A stretch of 64,000 nt of DNA, from contig NZ_SCHL01000017.1 in the NCBI RefSeq assembly GCF_004099695.1, forward strand, positions 1-64,000. Direction: 5' to 3'. The stretch comes from Methanosarcina sp. MSH10X1 (GTDB lineage Archaea; Halobacteriota; Methanosarcinia; Methanosarcinales; Methanosarcinaceae). Positions 25,628 to 33,559 of the stretch are shown here, piece after piece. The stretch's first letter is position 1. Every line of letters starts with the position of its first letter. The position numbers and the translations under genes are program-made. The notes below the pieces were generated by a model. It saw only the letters and a program-made list of their open reading frames with translations. It ran no database searches and was not told the origin of the DNA.

Positions 25628-28339
25628 CTATGATCTCAGTGCATTCACATTCTCTAAGCTCGGGTTTTTTATTATCTCTAAAATTTCCTCAAATACATCT
25701 ACTGTCAATCTTGACATATAAGAATACTTTTTCTTAAGACGTTTTAAACTGTCTACTAATTGCCTTAATTCATGATACTCTATTAGATTATGTTTCAAAG
25801 ACAGGATTGCTAATCTATGAAATGATTCAAAGACCTCTTCTACCATCCAATATAAGCATTCTTCACTTTCCGGCTTATCGCTGTCGTCTGAATATTTGAA
25901 GTCGTAGACTAGAAAATTTGCTCTGGAGAAAAGGAACGGTAGAAAAATATTATTCAACGAAAATTTGTTCCGAAGATGAATTGATATAATTCCAAAATTT
26001 TCGAAACATTTAATTATCATAGTAAAAGGTTTTAGCGTTTCGAAGGTTGGTGAATTTTGCGCATAATTTAGTATAGGATCAGCAAGTTTTCCTAATGAAT
26101 TGGGTATTTCATAATATGCCTTCTTAGATTTTTCAATAACTCCTATTTTAAAGATTTTTAAATTAGATGCAAAGTGTTTGCCTTCTATATCATTAAGGTG
26201 AAATGCCTTTATATTTTTGTCTTTTACATTATTTATTAACAGCGCATTGTCTTCATCATTTCTATCGGTTATTTCTAATGAAAAAGAAAGATTTGAATTA
26301 TTTTTATCCTCAACTGTTATTGTCCACCAACTGGTAAAATATATCTGCGAGTCTTCCTCATCTAGATGTGCATTATACTCTTCATTTAGAAACTCAATTA
26401 TTTTACTTTTATCTATATCCCATTCAAACAAATAACCAAAATGAAGTATTCCGATTGAATATAAAGTTTTAATTATGTCTTCGACTAAGGGAAAAGTTTT
26501 TTCTTTATTTATGGCTTTCTGTCCAATATTTTCTATATTCTGACAAATAATTCTGGATTGGGTGCCGCTTCTAAGAATTCTGTCAATAATTTCTAGCGAT
26601 TTAAGGCATTGTTTTGGTGCATCTAAAAGGTTATTTTCAACGGCGTTTTCCCCTATAGAAGCTATATAAGCTGAAATATCTATTATATCAATGAGCACTT
26701 TTTGATGTAGTTTTTCCAATGAATTCTTTGCTCTGGGTGCATATTTATAGTTTGATTTAATATGGTCATAATATTCAACGACCTGATATTGTGTTTCGTC
26801 GGAAAGTTCTTTTGAATGGCAATCTATTTTGAATGCTAAGTTTTCTAAGCACTTCACTATTTGCACAGTTGAATATTCAATTTCAGTTCCTCTTTTTGTG
26901 GATTCTTTACCGATGATCCATAGGTTTTTCAGAATGTGGGATACACTATGTATAAGATTATTATCAATTGCTCTTTCTCCAATATAAGTGAGAGTTTTAA
27001 TAACTTCATCTAACGCATTTTTTGAGTCTGAGTTAATTGCAGCGATTCCTATATCACCTAAAAAATATGATAACTCGGATATCGAACCCTCGAGTTTTTC
27101 AAAAATTTTTATTTGCTCATTTATTTTGATTTCATTTCGCCTGATAAAAGTATTTTTTGCAATTTTTTGAATCTGCTTTATTAAATATATCGATAATTCG
27201 GCAAATTCTTCTTCTTTTATTTTTATAATTGATTTAAAAGCTTCTTTTAAATAATACTCAGACAAAAAAGTAGTATATAAAAAATCTTTTTGCGTTACTT
27301 TTTCTTCTACCTCGGGCGTACCGATGGCGTTGTGTAATGTGATCAAAACTTTTGTTTTTAATTTTGAAACAAAATCAGTATTTAAATCTGATTCATTTAC
27401 GAGATAAGTGCATTCTCGACCAATGAAGCAACATTCTATCAGTATCATTTTGATTAATCTAAGATCATTATCTCTCAAAGCTAACTTCCAAATTTCTAAA
27501 ATACGATTGAATACATGTCCTGATATTCGTTCTTCATCAGTTGGGTTTTTTATAAGAATAATAAAAAGGCTATTTGTTACTTCTCCAAGAGCATATCTTG
27601 CGGTAGCGTAATCATATCGCTTAATTGAAGTCTGTATGATGTCAATTATCGGTAAAAAAGGATCCTTCTCATCATCGTCTAGACTTATAATAGTCCTATT
27701 AATTCTAGGCTCGTCTTCGAAAATTTTACTTTTGTATTCGCCTATTTCATATAAAGAGCTTGATAAATTTTTTATGTCAATTTTTTCAGATAAAACGTCA
27801 ATTATTGAGCTTGGTTTCATCATTTTTAAGATATATGGAATATAGGCAACGAGTGAAATATATGCGGAAACTGAGAGTAAAAGAGCTAGAGTATAGAAGA
27901 TTTCTAAATACTTGATACCCAGGTATAATACAGTATAAAACACTTCTAAATATTTGATATCGAAGTACGGATAATCATTAATTGAGGCATTTATTAACCT
28001 GATGACAATAAGAGAAAAAATTATTGAAGAGCCATTAAAGAATATAAGCGCTTGCAGTCTCAAGTCATTCTTAAAAATATCAACAACTCTTGCTGAATAG
28101 GTTGACGCAGAATACTGTATCACTAATAAGCTCAGACTTATAACGATGGCTACAATAGAAGCACTAATTTGAACAATAGTTGTCAACAAATATAATGCAC
28201 TATCTGGATCTGTAAATATAAAACAAGAAAACCCCGCATATATAAGGCAAAATAAAGTGAAAAAAAAGATAAGTAGTGATAACCAAATTTCTTTTGTTTG
28301 CTGAAAAAAATAATGAATTACTTTTCTAAACTTGTTCAT
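25628..28339 (-). CDS. Large membrane-anchored alpha-solenoid protein
   Basis: A 903-residue protein. The N-terminal about 180 residues hold four or five hydrophobic helices (WLSLLIFFFTLFCLIYAGF, IVAIVISLSLLVIQYSAS), with the segment SLLVIQYSASTYSARVVDIF resembling DUF2254-type membrane proteins. A tandem repeat of about 14 residues occurs within the membrane part (KYLEVFYTVLYL / KYLEIFYTLALL). The remainder is a long, Lys/Glu/Ile-rich helical solenoid. The function is unknown; membrane anchor plus large cytoplasmic solenoid in a mobile context would suit a defence or stress effector, but that is speculation. In-frame A_AAA_AAC at 25670-25664 precedes the TAG, and the -1 frame stays open to 25575, giving a 921-residue alternative product. 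The gene is more AT-rich than its neighbours. Confidence 0.7.
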   Translation of the reverse strand: MNKFRKVIHYFFQQTKEIWLSLLIFFFTLFCLIYAGFSCFIFTDPDSALYLLTTIVQISASIVAIVISLSLLVIQYSASTYSARVVDIFKNDLRLQALIFFNGSSIIFSLIVIRLINASINDYPYFDIKYLEVFYTVLYLGIKYLEIFYTLALLLSVSAYISLVAYIPYILKMMKPSSIIDVLSEKIDIKNLSSSLYEIGEYKSKIFEDEPRINRTIISLDDDEKDPFLPIIDIIQTSIKRYDYATARYALGEVTNSLFIILIKNPTDEERISGHVFNRILEIWKLALRDNDLRLIKMILIECCFIGRECTYLVNESDLNTDFVSKLKTKVLITLHNAIGTPEVEEKVTQKDFLYTTFLSEYYLKEAFKSIIKIKEEEFAELSIYLIKQIQKIAKNTFIRRNEIKINEQIKIFEKLEGSISELSYFLGDIGIAAINSDSKNALDEVIKTLTYIGERAIDNNLIHSVSHILKNLWIIGKESTKRGTEIEYSTVQIVKCLENLAFKIDCHSKELSDETQYQVVEYYDHIKSNYKYAPRAKNSLEKLHQKVLIDIIDISAYIASIGENAVENNLLDAPKQCLKSLEIIDRILRSGTQSRIICQNIENIGQKAINKEKTFPLVEDIIKTLYSIGILHFGYLFEWDIDKSKIIEFLNEEYNAHLDEEDSQIYFTSWWTITVEDKNNSNLSFSLEITDRNDEDNALLINNVKDKNIKAFHLNDIEGKHFASNLKIFKIGVIEKSKKAYYEIPNSLGKLADPILNYAQNSPTFETLKPFTMIIKCFENFGIISIHLRNKFSLNNIFLPFLFSRANFLVYDFKYSDDSDKPESEECLYWMVEEVFESFHRLAILSLKHNLIEYHELRQLVDSLKRLKKKYSYMSRLTVDVFEEILEIIKNPSLENVNALRS

Positions 28340-28438
28340 TGTATTGCTACTGAGATATTTTCACTTATAAACATTGTTTTTTGTAGCTGATTTTCATATC
28401 TTAATAATGATAGTGCTTGCCGCCTTTTGCTATTTTAC

Positions 28439-28515
28439 TGTAAAATTTACAATTTCTTCTGGTACTGTTTTATAATTTTACTATAAATTTTACATTTCTA
28501 CAATTTACATGTAAA
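28439..28515. promoter_or_regulatory. Cluster of TTTACA/TGTAAA inverted repeats
   Basis: tgtaaaatttaca (28439-28451, 6-1-6 palindrome), tataaattttaca, and the perfect palindrome tttacatgtaaa (28504-28515) lie 100-175 bases upstream of the large minus-strand gene. They could be operators for a repressor; AT richness makes chance palindromes more likely than usual. Confidence 0.3.
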
Positions 28516-28517
28516 AC

Positions 28518-29009
28518 TTACACATTTTTACTTTGACTTGAAACCAGAGCTTCCCACTTATTCACTCTTTCCAGAACATTAGCATTAAGAGTAAACGGCT
28601 TATCTGATTTTGCATTCTGCTTCATATAATGCAAAGTACCTTTAGAAAACCCTAGTTTCTTCCAGTCAACATAAGAAATATTAAGAATCTTCTGCCTTAT
28701 GTCATATGAATCAATTCTTTCAATTTCATACTCAGGCTTAACAAAATCCAGTTTCTCCTTTTTGCTTATGAGGTATTGGGCTAATCCTCTTACCTTCAGA
28801 AAGATAATATAACTCCATGTGCTTTCTTTACCCTGAAAACTTACTTTTTTATTCAGCATATTGGAGTACTCATTAACAACCTTCCTGGCTCCTGTAGGTT
28901 TTAGCCCGAGATTGTAATTCTCAGTCCTTATGAAATCCTTAGTTTCCATAGCTTCGCTTTCAATCAGACTAATAGCTGCAAAACAAGAAACCTGAAAGGT
29001 TCCTGAAGG
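28518..29009 (-). pseudogene. C-terminal fragment of a Cas1-family integrase (CRISPR Cas1 or casposase)
   Basis: The frame is open from an in-frame TGA (29010-29012) to the stop at 28518; the first ATG is at 28949 (143 residues). The pattern SLIESEAMETKDFIRTENY, then LGLKPTGARKVVNEYSNML, matches the Cas1 C-terminal region where helices follow the catalytic His/Asp part. It ends with a helix-turn-helix-like tail (WKKLGFSKGTLHYMKQNA). An HTH tail is described for casposase Cas1 proteins; I also recall similar tails in Methanosarcina CRISPR Cas1, so both stay open. The N-terminal two thirds, with the catalytic Glu, are missing, so it cannot be an active integrase. No CRISPR repeats, cas2 or other cas genes are nearby. 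Confidence 0.55.
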
Positions 29010-29211
29010 TCACAGGAATCATTCAATCCTTGAGCTGTCCCACCTTCAGATAAATACGAAAAGAAAAATGTAAGTGTAATGAAAGAATAATTCTCATATA
29101 TATACAATTTTCCTGGGAATGAGATAATTTTTGACATCAAATTCAGAGTTTAATTGGATAATTCTATAGAAAGTATCCGGAGCTGAAAAATAAGATCTGA
29201 GGTTTTGCACA

Positions 29212-29606
29212 TGAAATATTTGATGATCAATGGAAAAAAAGAAGAGATCCCTCCTTTTCCGCATCATAAGGCTTTCATCTACAGGAGTAAGCAGTTCTTT
29301 TTTGCTAAAGGAATGTCAACTCGTTTAACAATGGGCAATTTCATTACTCTGAAAGAAGCTCTACCGTTGATTTAAAAATAAATATTTCATTCCAAAAGGG
29401 CTCTTCTGGTAGACCCGACCAGTAATTGTAATTTGAAGTGTAAAGGGTGCTGGTCTAAGGATTATGAGAGTGGTCATGGCATTTCGCATGAAAAACTTGA
29501 TGCTGCGATTTTCCCGCCTGACGAAATCAAAATCAACCCTGCCTTATGCATATTTGCTAGTTTTCTGTTAATACCGGGTTCCTATCCTGAAAGCGCATAT
29601 ATCTAG
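29212..29606 (+). pseudogene. Degraded and truncated radical SAM gene
   Basis: ATG 29212, preceded by gagg nine bases upstream, opens MKYLMINGKKEEIPPFPHH... for 54 codons to a TAA. After two close stops and at least one frame change the sequence continues as LLVDPTSNCNLKCKGCWSKD, which contains the radical SAM cluster motif CxxxCxxC, and runs to a TAG at 29604. The SAM-binding and C-terminal parts of a normal 300-350-residue enzyme are absent. The gene is therefore truncated as well as interrupted. The intact relatives I recall are uncharacterised radical SAM proteins of methanogens and clostridia. Confidence 0.65.
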
Positions 29607-29850
29607 AAGCTAATCTGGAAGAAACCAAAAATTTGATACTGATATAAAATTCCAAACAATTATATTCATTTTGTCTAATATCATATTGTGATATATATTA
29701 ACATATTATAATTTAGGTATTATATTAATAATAAATAATAATATACCCGGATTGTATTGATAAATTTATTTTAAAACTCTTTTAAAACTCAAACCTTGTT
29801 CCTGGAGTTTTAACTATTTAAAACGGTTGAGTTGTGACGAGGGGACAGAT

Positions 29851-31743
29851 ATGCTTGAAAACCTGCGAAAAGTAGAGCAACAGAGAAAAGCTTCTCAAAG
29901 GTATTATAGCCGGCAGAAAGCTGCTGAAGCGGGGGGACCGGGCGAGAGATTAAGACATGAAATCACCAGGTCCTTGAGGGAGGCACAATCTATAGAGAAG
30001 CGCCTGATCTTTCTTGAACCAGGGGATGGCATGGCACTGGAGAGGATCAGGGGAAAGAGCGATCTCGTCGGTATCTCCTATCTGGAGCTTGGACTGCTTG
30101 CTGCCAGACCTGTCTGCAGGATCCAGATCGTGAATACCTTTGGCAGGTCAGAGGGTTACGGTACGGGTTTTCTTGTCGGCCCAAATCTGCTGCTGACGAA
30201 TAACCATATCCTCGATACAGCAGAACTGGCAAAGAAGAGTTTTGCAGAGTTTGAATTCGAACAGGATATAAAAGGTCGACGGAAGACATCCAGGTCCTTC
30301 GACCTCCGGCCCGACGAGATCTTCGTCACTGATCCGGACCTGGACTTCACACTGGTATCCGTAGCCCCGGTTGCCACAGAAGGGACAGAGCTTAGCGATT
30401 ACGGATTTTTGCATCTTGTGGAAGACACCGGCAAGATCTTGACCGGCGAACACATTTCCATAATTCAGCATCCCGATGGCGGTTTCAAGCATTGCTGCCT
30501 GCGGGAAAACGAAGTTGTAGATATCTTCGGCAACTGGCTGTACTATCTGACCGACACTCAGCCTGCAGCTTCAGGCTCACCCGTATTCAACGATCAGTGG
30601 CTGGTTGTAAGCCTGCAACACTCAGGAGTGCCGATGAAAGATGCACAGGGGAACATCCTTAAAACAGATGGTCAGCCTTATCGTGAAGGCATAGATAATG
30701 CCAGCACTCTAGCCTGGGTAGCCAATGAGAGCGTGCGCATCAGCTGCATCATCCAGGCACTGGAGTCGCGCAGCGAGAACGAGCCGATGGCAGTGGAAGC
30801 TCTGTGCAGGCTTCGAAGCCATGTCACTGGTCCGGCCGGACCTGCAGTCATAACCGCCCCAGAGTCAATCCACGGAGCAGCAATGAAGCTGGGAGAATTG
30901 CCCGCGGAACACTACCTCCTGGCGGATGGCTACAACCCCGATTTCCTGGGTTCTCTGCATCCTGTGCCTCTTCCAAAGCTGGCAGATAATCTTCAGTCCA
31001 GAGTCGCAAAGCTCAAAGACGGGAGAGAGGTTCTCACCTACCTGCATTTCTCGATTGTGATGAATGCGGATAGAAGGCTGGCCTTCTACACCGCAGTCAA
31101 TATTGACGGCAAGAAGCTGGAGAACATCAAACGCGGCCGCGACAGATGGTACTTTGATCCGCGTCTCGACCAGAAATTTCAAGCCGGACCCAAATTGTAT
31201 GAAGGCAATCCACTTGACCGCGGACATCTGGTTCGCCGGCTGGATCCCTGCTGGGGATCAAATGCCAGGGAAGCGGGAGAGGATACATTCCATTTTACAA
31301 ACTGCTCACCTCAGCACGAGCGCCTCAACCAGCGTGATTGGCTCGAAGTGGAAGATTACATACTGAAGACCGCAGATAATACCAATGAGCGGATAGCGGT
31401 ATTCACCGGTCCGGTCTTTCGTGAAGACGATATGATTTACCGCAATGAGTACCTCCTGCCTGCCGATTTCTGGAAGGTGGTGGCATTCATCAATAAGAAC
31501 GGCAAGCTCAGCGCCACTGCCTACCTGCGCACGCAGAAGAATTATCTGGAGAGCTTGAAGTTCTTCGACGATGAGTTCAAGACCTGGCAAGTACCGGTAG
31601 CGCAGGTTGAGGCGCTGACAGGCCTGTCATTCGGCTTGCCTGCAGATGCCGATCCTATGGCGCGGGCAGCAACCGGAAAAGATCTGGAAAGCCAGAGAAG
31701 AAATATCCGAAGGATTCGCTCTGCTGCGGATATAATGCTCTGA
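29851..31743 (+). CDS. Trypsin-like serine protease fused to DNA/RNA non-specific endonuclease
   Basis: About 630 residues. After a charged N-terminal helix (to about residue 75) comes a trypsin-like fold: GTGFLVGPNLLLTNNHIL with His119, DPDLDFTLVSV with Asp165, and AASGSPVFND with Ser241, the full triad. A linker follows, then a NUC1-type (PF01223) endonuclease from about residue 380, with the DRGH catalytic motif at 456-459 (LDRGHLVRRLDP) and the metal-ligand Asn in FTNCSPQHERLNQ. There is no signal peptide, so it should act in the cytoplasm or be released conditionally. Protease-nuclease fusions are known among bacterial conflict systems; a defence or suicide role is inferred. G+C content and codon choice (cgc, ctg, gcg) are higher than its neighbours, suggesting transfer from bacteria. 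ATG 29851 has gagggg at good spacing; TTG 29827 is an alternative. Confidence 0.85.
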   Translation: MLENLRKVEQQRKASQRYYSRQKAAEAGGPGERLRHEITRSLREAQSIEKRLIFLEPGDGMALERIRGKSDLVGISYLELGLLAARPVCRIQIVNTFGRSEGYGTGFLVGPNLLLTNNHILDTAELAKKSFAEFEFEQDIKGRRKTSRSFDLRPDEIFVTDPDLDFTLVSVAPVATEGTELSDYGFLHLVEDTGKILTGEHISIIQHPDGGFKHCCLRENEVVDIFGNWLYYLTDTQPAASGSPVFNDQWLVVSLQHSGVPMKDAQGNILKTDGQPYREGIDNASTLAWVANESVRISCIIQALESRSENEPMAVEALCRLRSHVTGPAGPAVITAPESIHGAAMKLGELPAEHYLLADGYNPDFLGSLHPVPLPKLADNLQSRVAKLKDGREVLTYLHFSIVMNADRRLAFYTAVNIDGKKLENIKRGRDRWYFDPRLDQKFQAGPKLYEGNPLDRGHLVRRLDPCWGSNAREAGEDTFHFTNCSPQHERLNQRDWLEVEDYILKTADNTNERIAVFTGPVFREDDMIYRNEYLLPADFWKVVAFINKNGKLSATAYLRTQKNYLESLKFFDDEFKTWQVPVAQVEALTGLSFGLPADADPMARAATGKDLESQRRNIRRIRSAADIML

Positions 31744-31947
31744 TACGATCGCTTGATGGTTGTTGCCTCGGATCAGACAATGAAACACAATCTGTCTGAC
31801 AGACTAAAAGGGCTAAGCCGACAGCCATTTTTTGTGTGTCAGTTTCATTTTGCGTGCAAGCTCAATGACTGGTAGCTTCATATCTTCCAGAAATCAAAGT
31901 TATGCTGGCAATTTACTGGCAACGATGACTGAATTCCAGAATCGGAT

Positions 31948-32103
31948 TCAATCCCTGGAAAACATTACTTTTATAGCTTTTTCTAATTCCTCGTCAGACA
32001 TATCATTTACATGCGTAACAAGCAAACAGTGGTGACCGAATTTTCCCCACCCACAGAGAGCTTCCCCCAGAGTTCGTCTACTTATTCCTGCGTCTCGCAG
32101 CAT
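31948..32103 (-). CDS. Small 51-residue protein of unknown function
   Basis: ATG 32103 opens 51 codons (MLRDAGISRRTLGEALCGWG..., ending DMSDEELEKAIKVMFSRD) to TGA 31948. It reads as a short helical protein with a GISRRTLGEAL segment like a helix-turn-helix, then a Cys/His cluster (GHHCLLVTHV). The upstream frame is open for eight more codons without a canonical start; aggttg lies nine bases before the ATG. It could be a complete small gene or the 3' end of a lost longer one. Confidence 0.45.
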   Translation of the reverse strand: MLRDAGISRRTLGEALCGWGKFGHHCLLVTHVNDMSDEELEKAIKVMFSRD

Positions 32104-32670
32104 AGCTTTTTCAACCTGTAAAATTTTAAATTAACTTTCCAATTTTATACGGGACGCAAAGATAATTTTAAAGTATGCATTACTGCAACAGATCAACAGC
32201 ACCTTCTTTTTAATAAATTGCCCTATAAAGAAAAACAGGTTCTGTTGCAAAAGATGATAAATAAAAAAACAGAATGTCTCTCAGCTAACGTCCGGATTTA
32301 AATATTATTTTGAATAACTTATTCAGGCTTTGTTGAAATTCTCAGAATTAACTGATCTCGATTTATTTGAACTGAATAATATGATCCTTTTCACACATTT
32401 AGATTTCAGCTTCTTGATGCTGCTTTAGACATGTTTTTTACAGGGCCGGATTTTCTTCGCCATCGTTGCAAAAATCTTTTCATAAGATCTATCTATATAG
32501 AAAAGATAAAGAAGAACAGGTTATTTTTTCAGAAAAGTCAATAATAAATCGGAATTTATGAATGAATACTTATCTTAGCCTCAAACATGTCGGCCAATTT
32601 TTAGAAAAATTAAACAGATTTTAAATAATTTATATTTTGCTAATATATGATATATAAAACTGGAGAGTAG
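32104..32670. other. Intergenic region within the tRNA-Leu island
   Basis: AT-rich with no supported gene; several minus-strand fragments have no start or binding site. Confidence 0.45.
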
Positions 32671-32739
32671 TTATTCCTCTCCCATTTCTTTTCTAAATTC
32701 TATGTAATCTCTTTCCACTTCTTCGAGTTCGTATTCCAT
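32671..32739 (-). CDS. 22-residue acidic microprotein
   Basis: ATG 32739 is preceded by a strong gggggat site with correct spacing and opens 22 codons, MEYELEEVERDYIEFRKEMG plus EE, then TAA. The peptide is a single acidic helix. The strong binding site is the main reason to believe it. Confidence 0.45.
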   Translation of the reverse strand: MEYELEEVERDYIEFRKEMGEE

Positions 32740-32760
32740 TTTTATCCCCCAATTTTAAAT

Positions 32761-32802
32761 TCTTCATGTAGTATTCTTCATGTAGTATTCTTCATGTAGT
32801 AT
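32761..32802. repeat. Three exact tandem copies of a 14-bp unit
   Basis: tcttcatgtagtat occurs three times without spacing between the two tiny minus-strand genes. It contains no start site and probably arose by slippage. Confidence 0.85.
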
Positions 32803-32804
32803 TC

Positions 32805-32945
32805 TTATCCGAAAATCATTATTGAATCAAGTCTCGCGGTGCCTGCTTTTGTCCAGTAGCTGCAAATACTACAATACTGGGTCTCGCCATCCGAGTGCAT
32901 TTTAAGACTAGCCTGGCATTTTGGACATGTTTTTAGATGTTTCAT
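32805..32945 (-). CDS. 46-residue zinc-ribbon protein
   Basis: ATG 32945 has gaggga at six-base spacing. The product MKHLKTCPKCQASLKM... carries CPKC and, 14 residues later, CSIC: a compact four-Cys zinc ribbon, followed by a short tail rich in Ala and Ile. An upstream in-frame ATG at 32960 is possible but lacks a site. Such mini zinc fingers are common among methanogen small proteins. It may bind nucleic acid or a partner protein, and it sits in tandem with the acidic microprotein downstream, so the two could be co-translated. Confidence 0.6.
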   Translation of the reverse strand: MKHLKTCPKCQASLKMHSDGETQYCSICSYWTKAGTARLDSIMIFG

Positions 32946-33129
32946 AATTAAATCCCTCATAATTTGGAAAAGAGTCAGTAATCTCTGGAACTTTTTGTTT
33001 TAATATATCCTAACTCAAGAACATAGTAATATCATAAAATATATTAAATAAATGATATCAAAATTTGTATTCAAGCGAAAAATTGTTTGACGTAAAAAAT
33101 TTCAGGTTCATTATAGAGTGAAACTTACC

Positions 33130-33181
33130 CGAAATTAAGATCCGGTATTAAAAGGTTTTCGGGTTCGAACCCCACACGCAC
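33130..33181 (+). pseudogene. Decayed 3' part of tRNA-Leu(TAA), attachment-site-like
   Basis: Aligned with tRNA-Leu positions 25272-25327. It keeps ttaagatccggtat exactly (anticodon loop, 3' anticodon stem and start of the variable arm), then a shortened variable arm and gggttcgaacccc. The 5' half of the tRNA is absent and the anticodon stem is mismatched (ccgaa against tccgg), so it cannot be functional. It is in direct orientation with the intact gene, as expected for an attR-type remnant. Confidence 0.65.
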
Positions 33182-33559
33182 AAATATTTGATTCCATTTA
33201 ACTCTAATTTTTCGTTAAGGATCCTGGTTGTATTGCCGGTGGAGATATTGCACACATAGAATTTTTCCTTCGGACAGCAAATCTTGCCATATGCGGTGCT
33301 GATACTGGCTTTCTCCCATATTATTGTACTATCGTAGACAGATGTATAAATTATGGTACTTATACAGGCAGAATGAGATCATAAAAAGTATACAGGCAGA
33401 ATGAGATCATAAAAAGTATACAGACAGAATGAGATCATAAAGGGAATACGGACAAAAATAAACAAAAATAAAAAGTATTTAATAAAAAGAATATATAGAC
33501 CTGGAGCTTAGATCTGGCTCCATTTTCTGAACTGTTTTATCTTATTTATGTGCATTACC
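33182..33559. other. Intergenic region after tRNA remnant
   Basis: It holds the 28-bp triple repeat and the 3' flank of the PKD gene. No gene is seen. Confidence 0.5.
33361..33444. repeat. Three tandem copies of a 28-bp unit
   Basis: Units start at 33361, 33389 and 33417, beginning tatacaggcagaatgagat and ending with an a-run. The third copy differs at a few bases. There are no spacers, so this is not a CRISPR array. Confidence 0.85.

Larger units (their letters stand above)
25328..33181. mobile_element. Putative old integrated element at tRNA-Leu
   Basis: This segment is bounded by intact tRNA-Leu on the left and a decayed direct repeat of its 3' half on the right, the layout left by elements that integrate at tRNA genes. 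Inside are a large AT-rich membrane protein gene, a Cas1/casposase-type fragment, a broken radical SAM gene, a GC-richer protease-nuclease gene and several tiny genes: mixed composition and several pseudogenes. No intact integrase and no exact terminal repeats were found, so the limits are inferred. Confidence 0.45.

Noticed and set aside
33361-33444. Possible CRISPR repeats
   Set aside because: Units are adjacent with no spacers; also no array was found near the Cas1 fragment.
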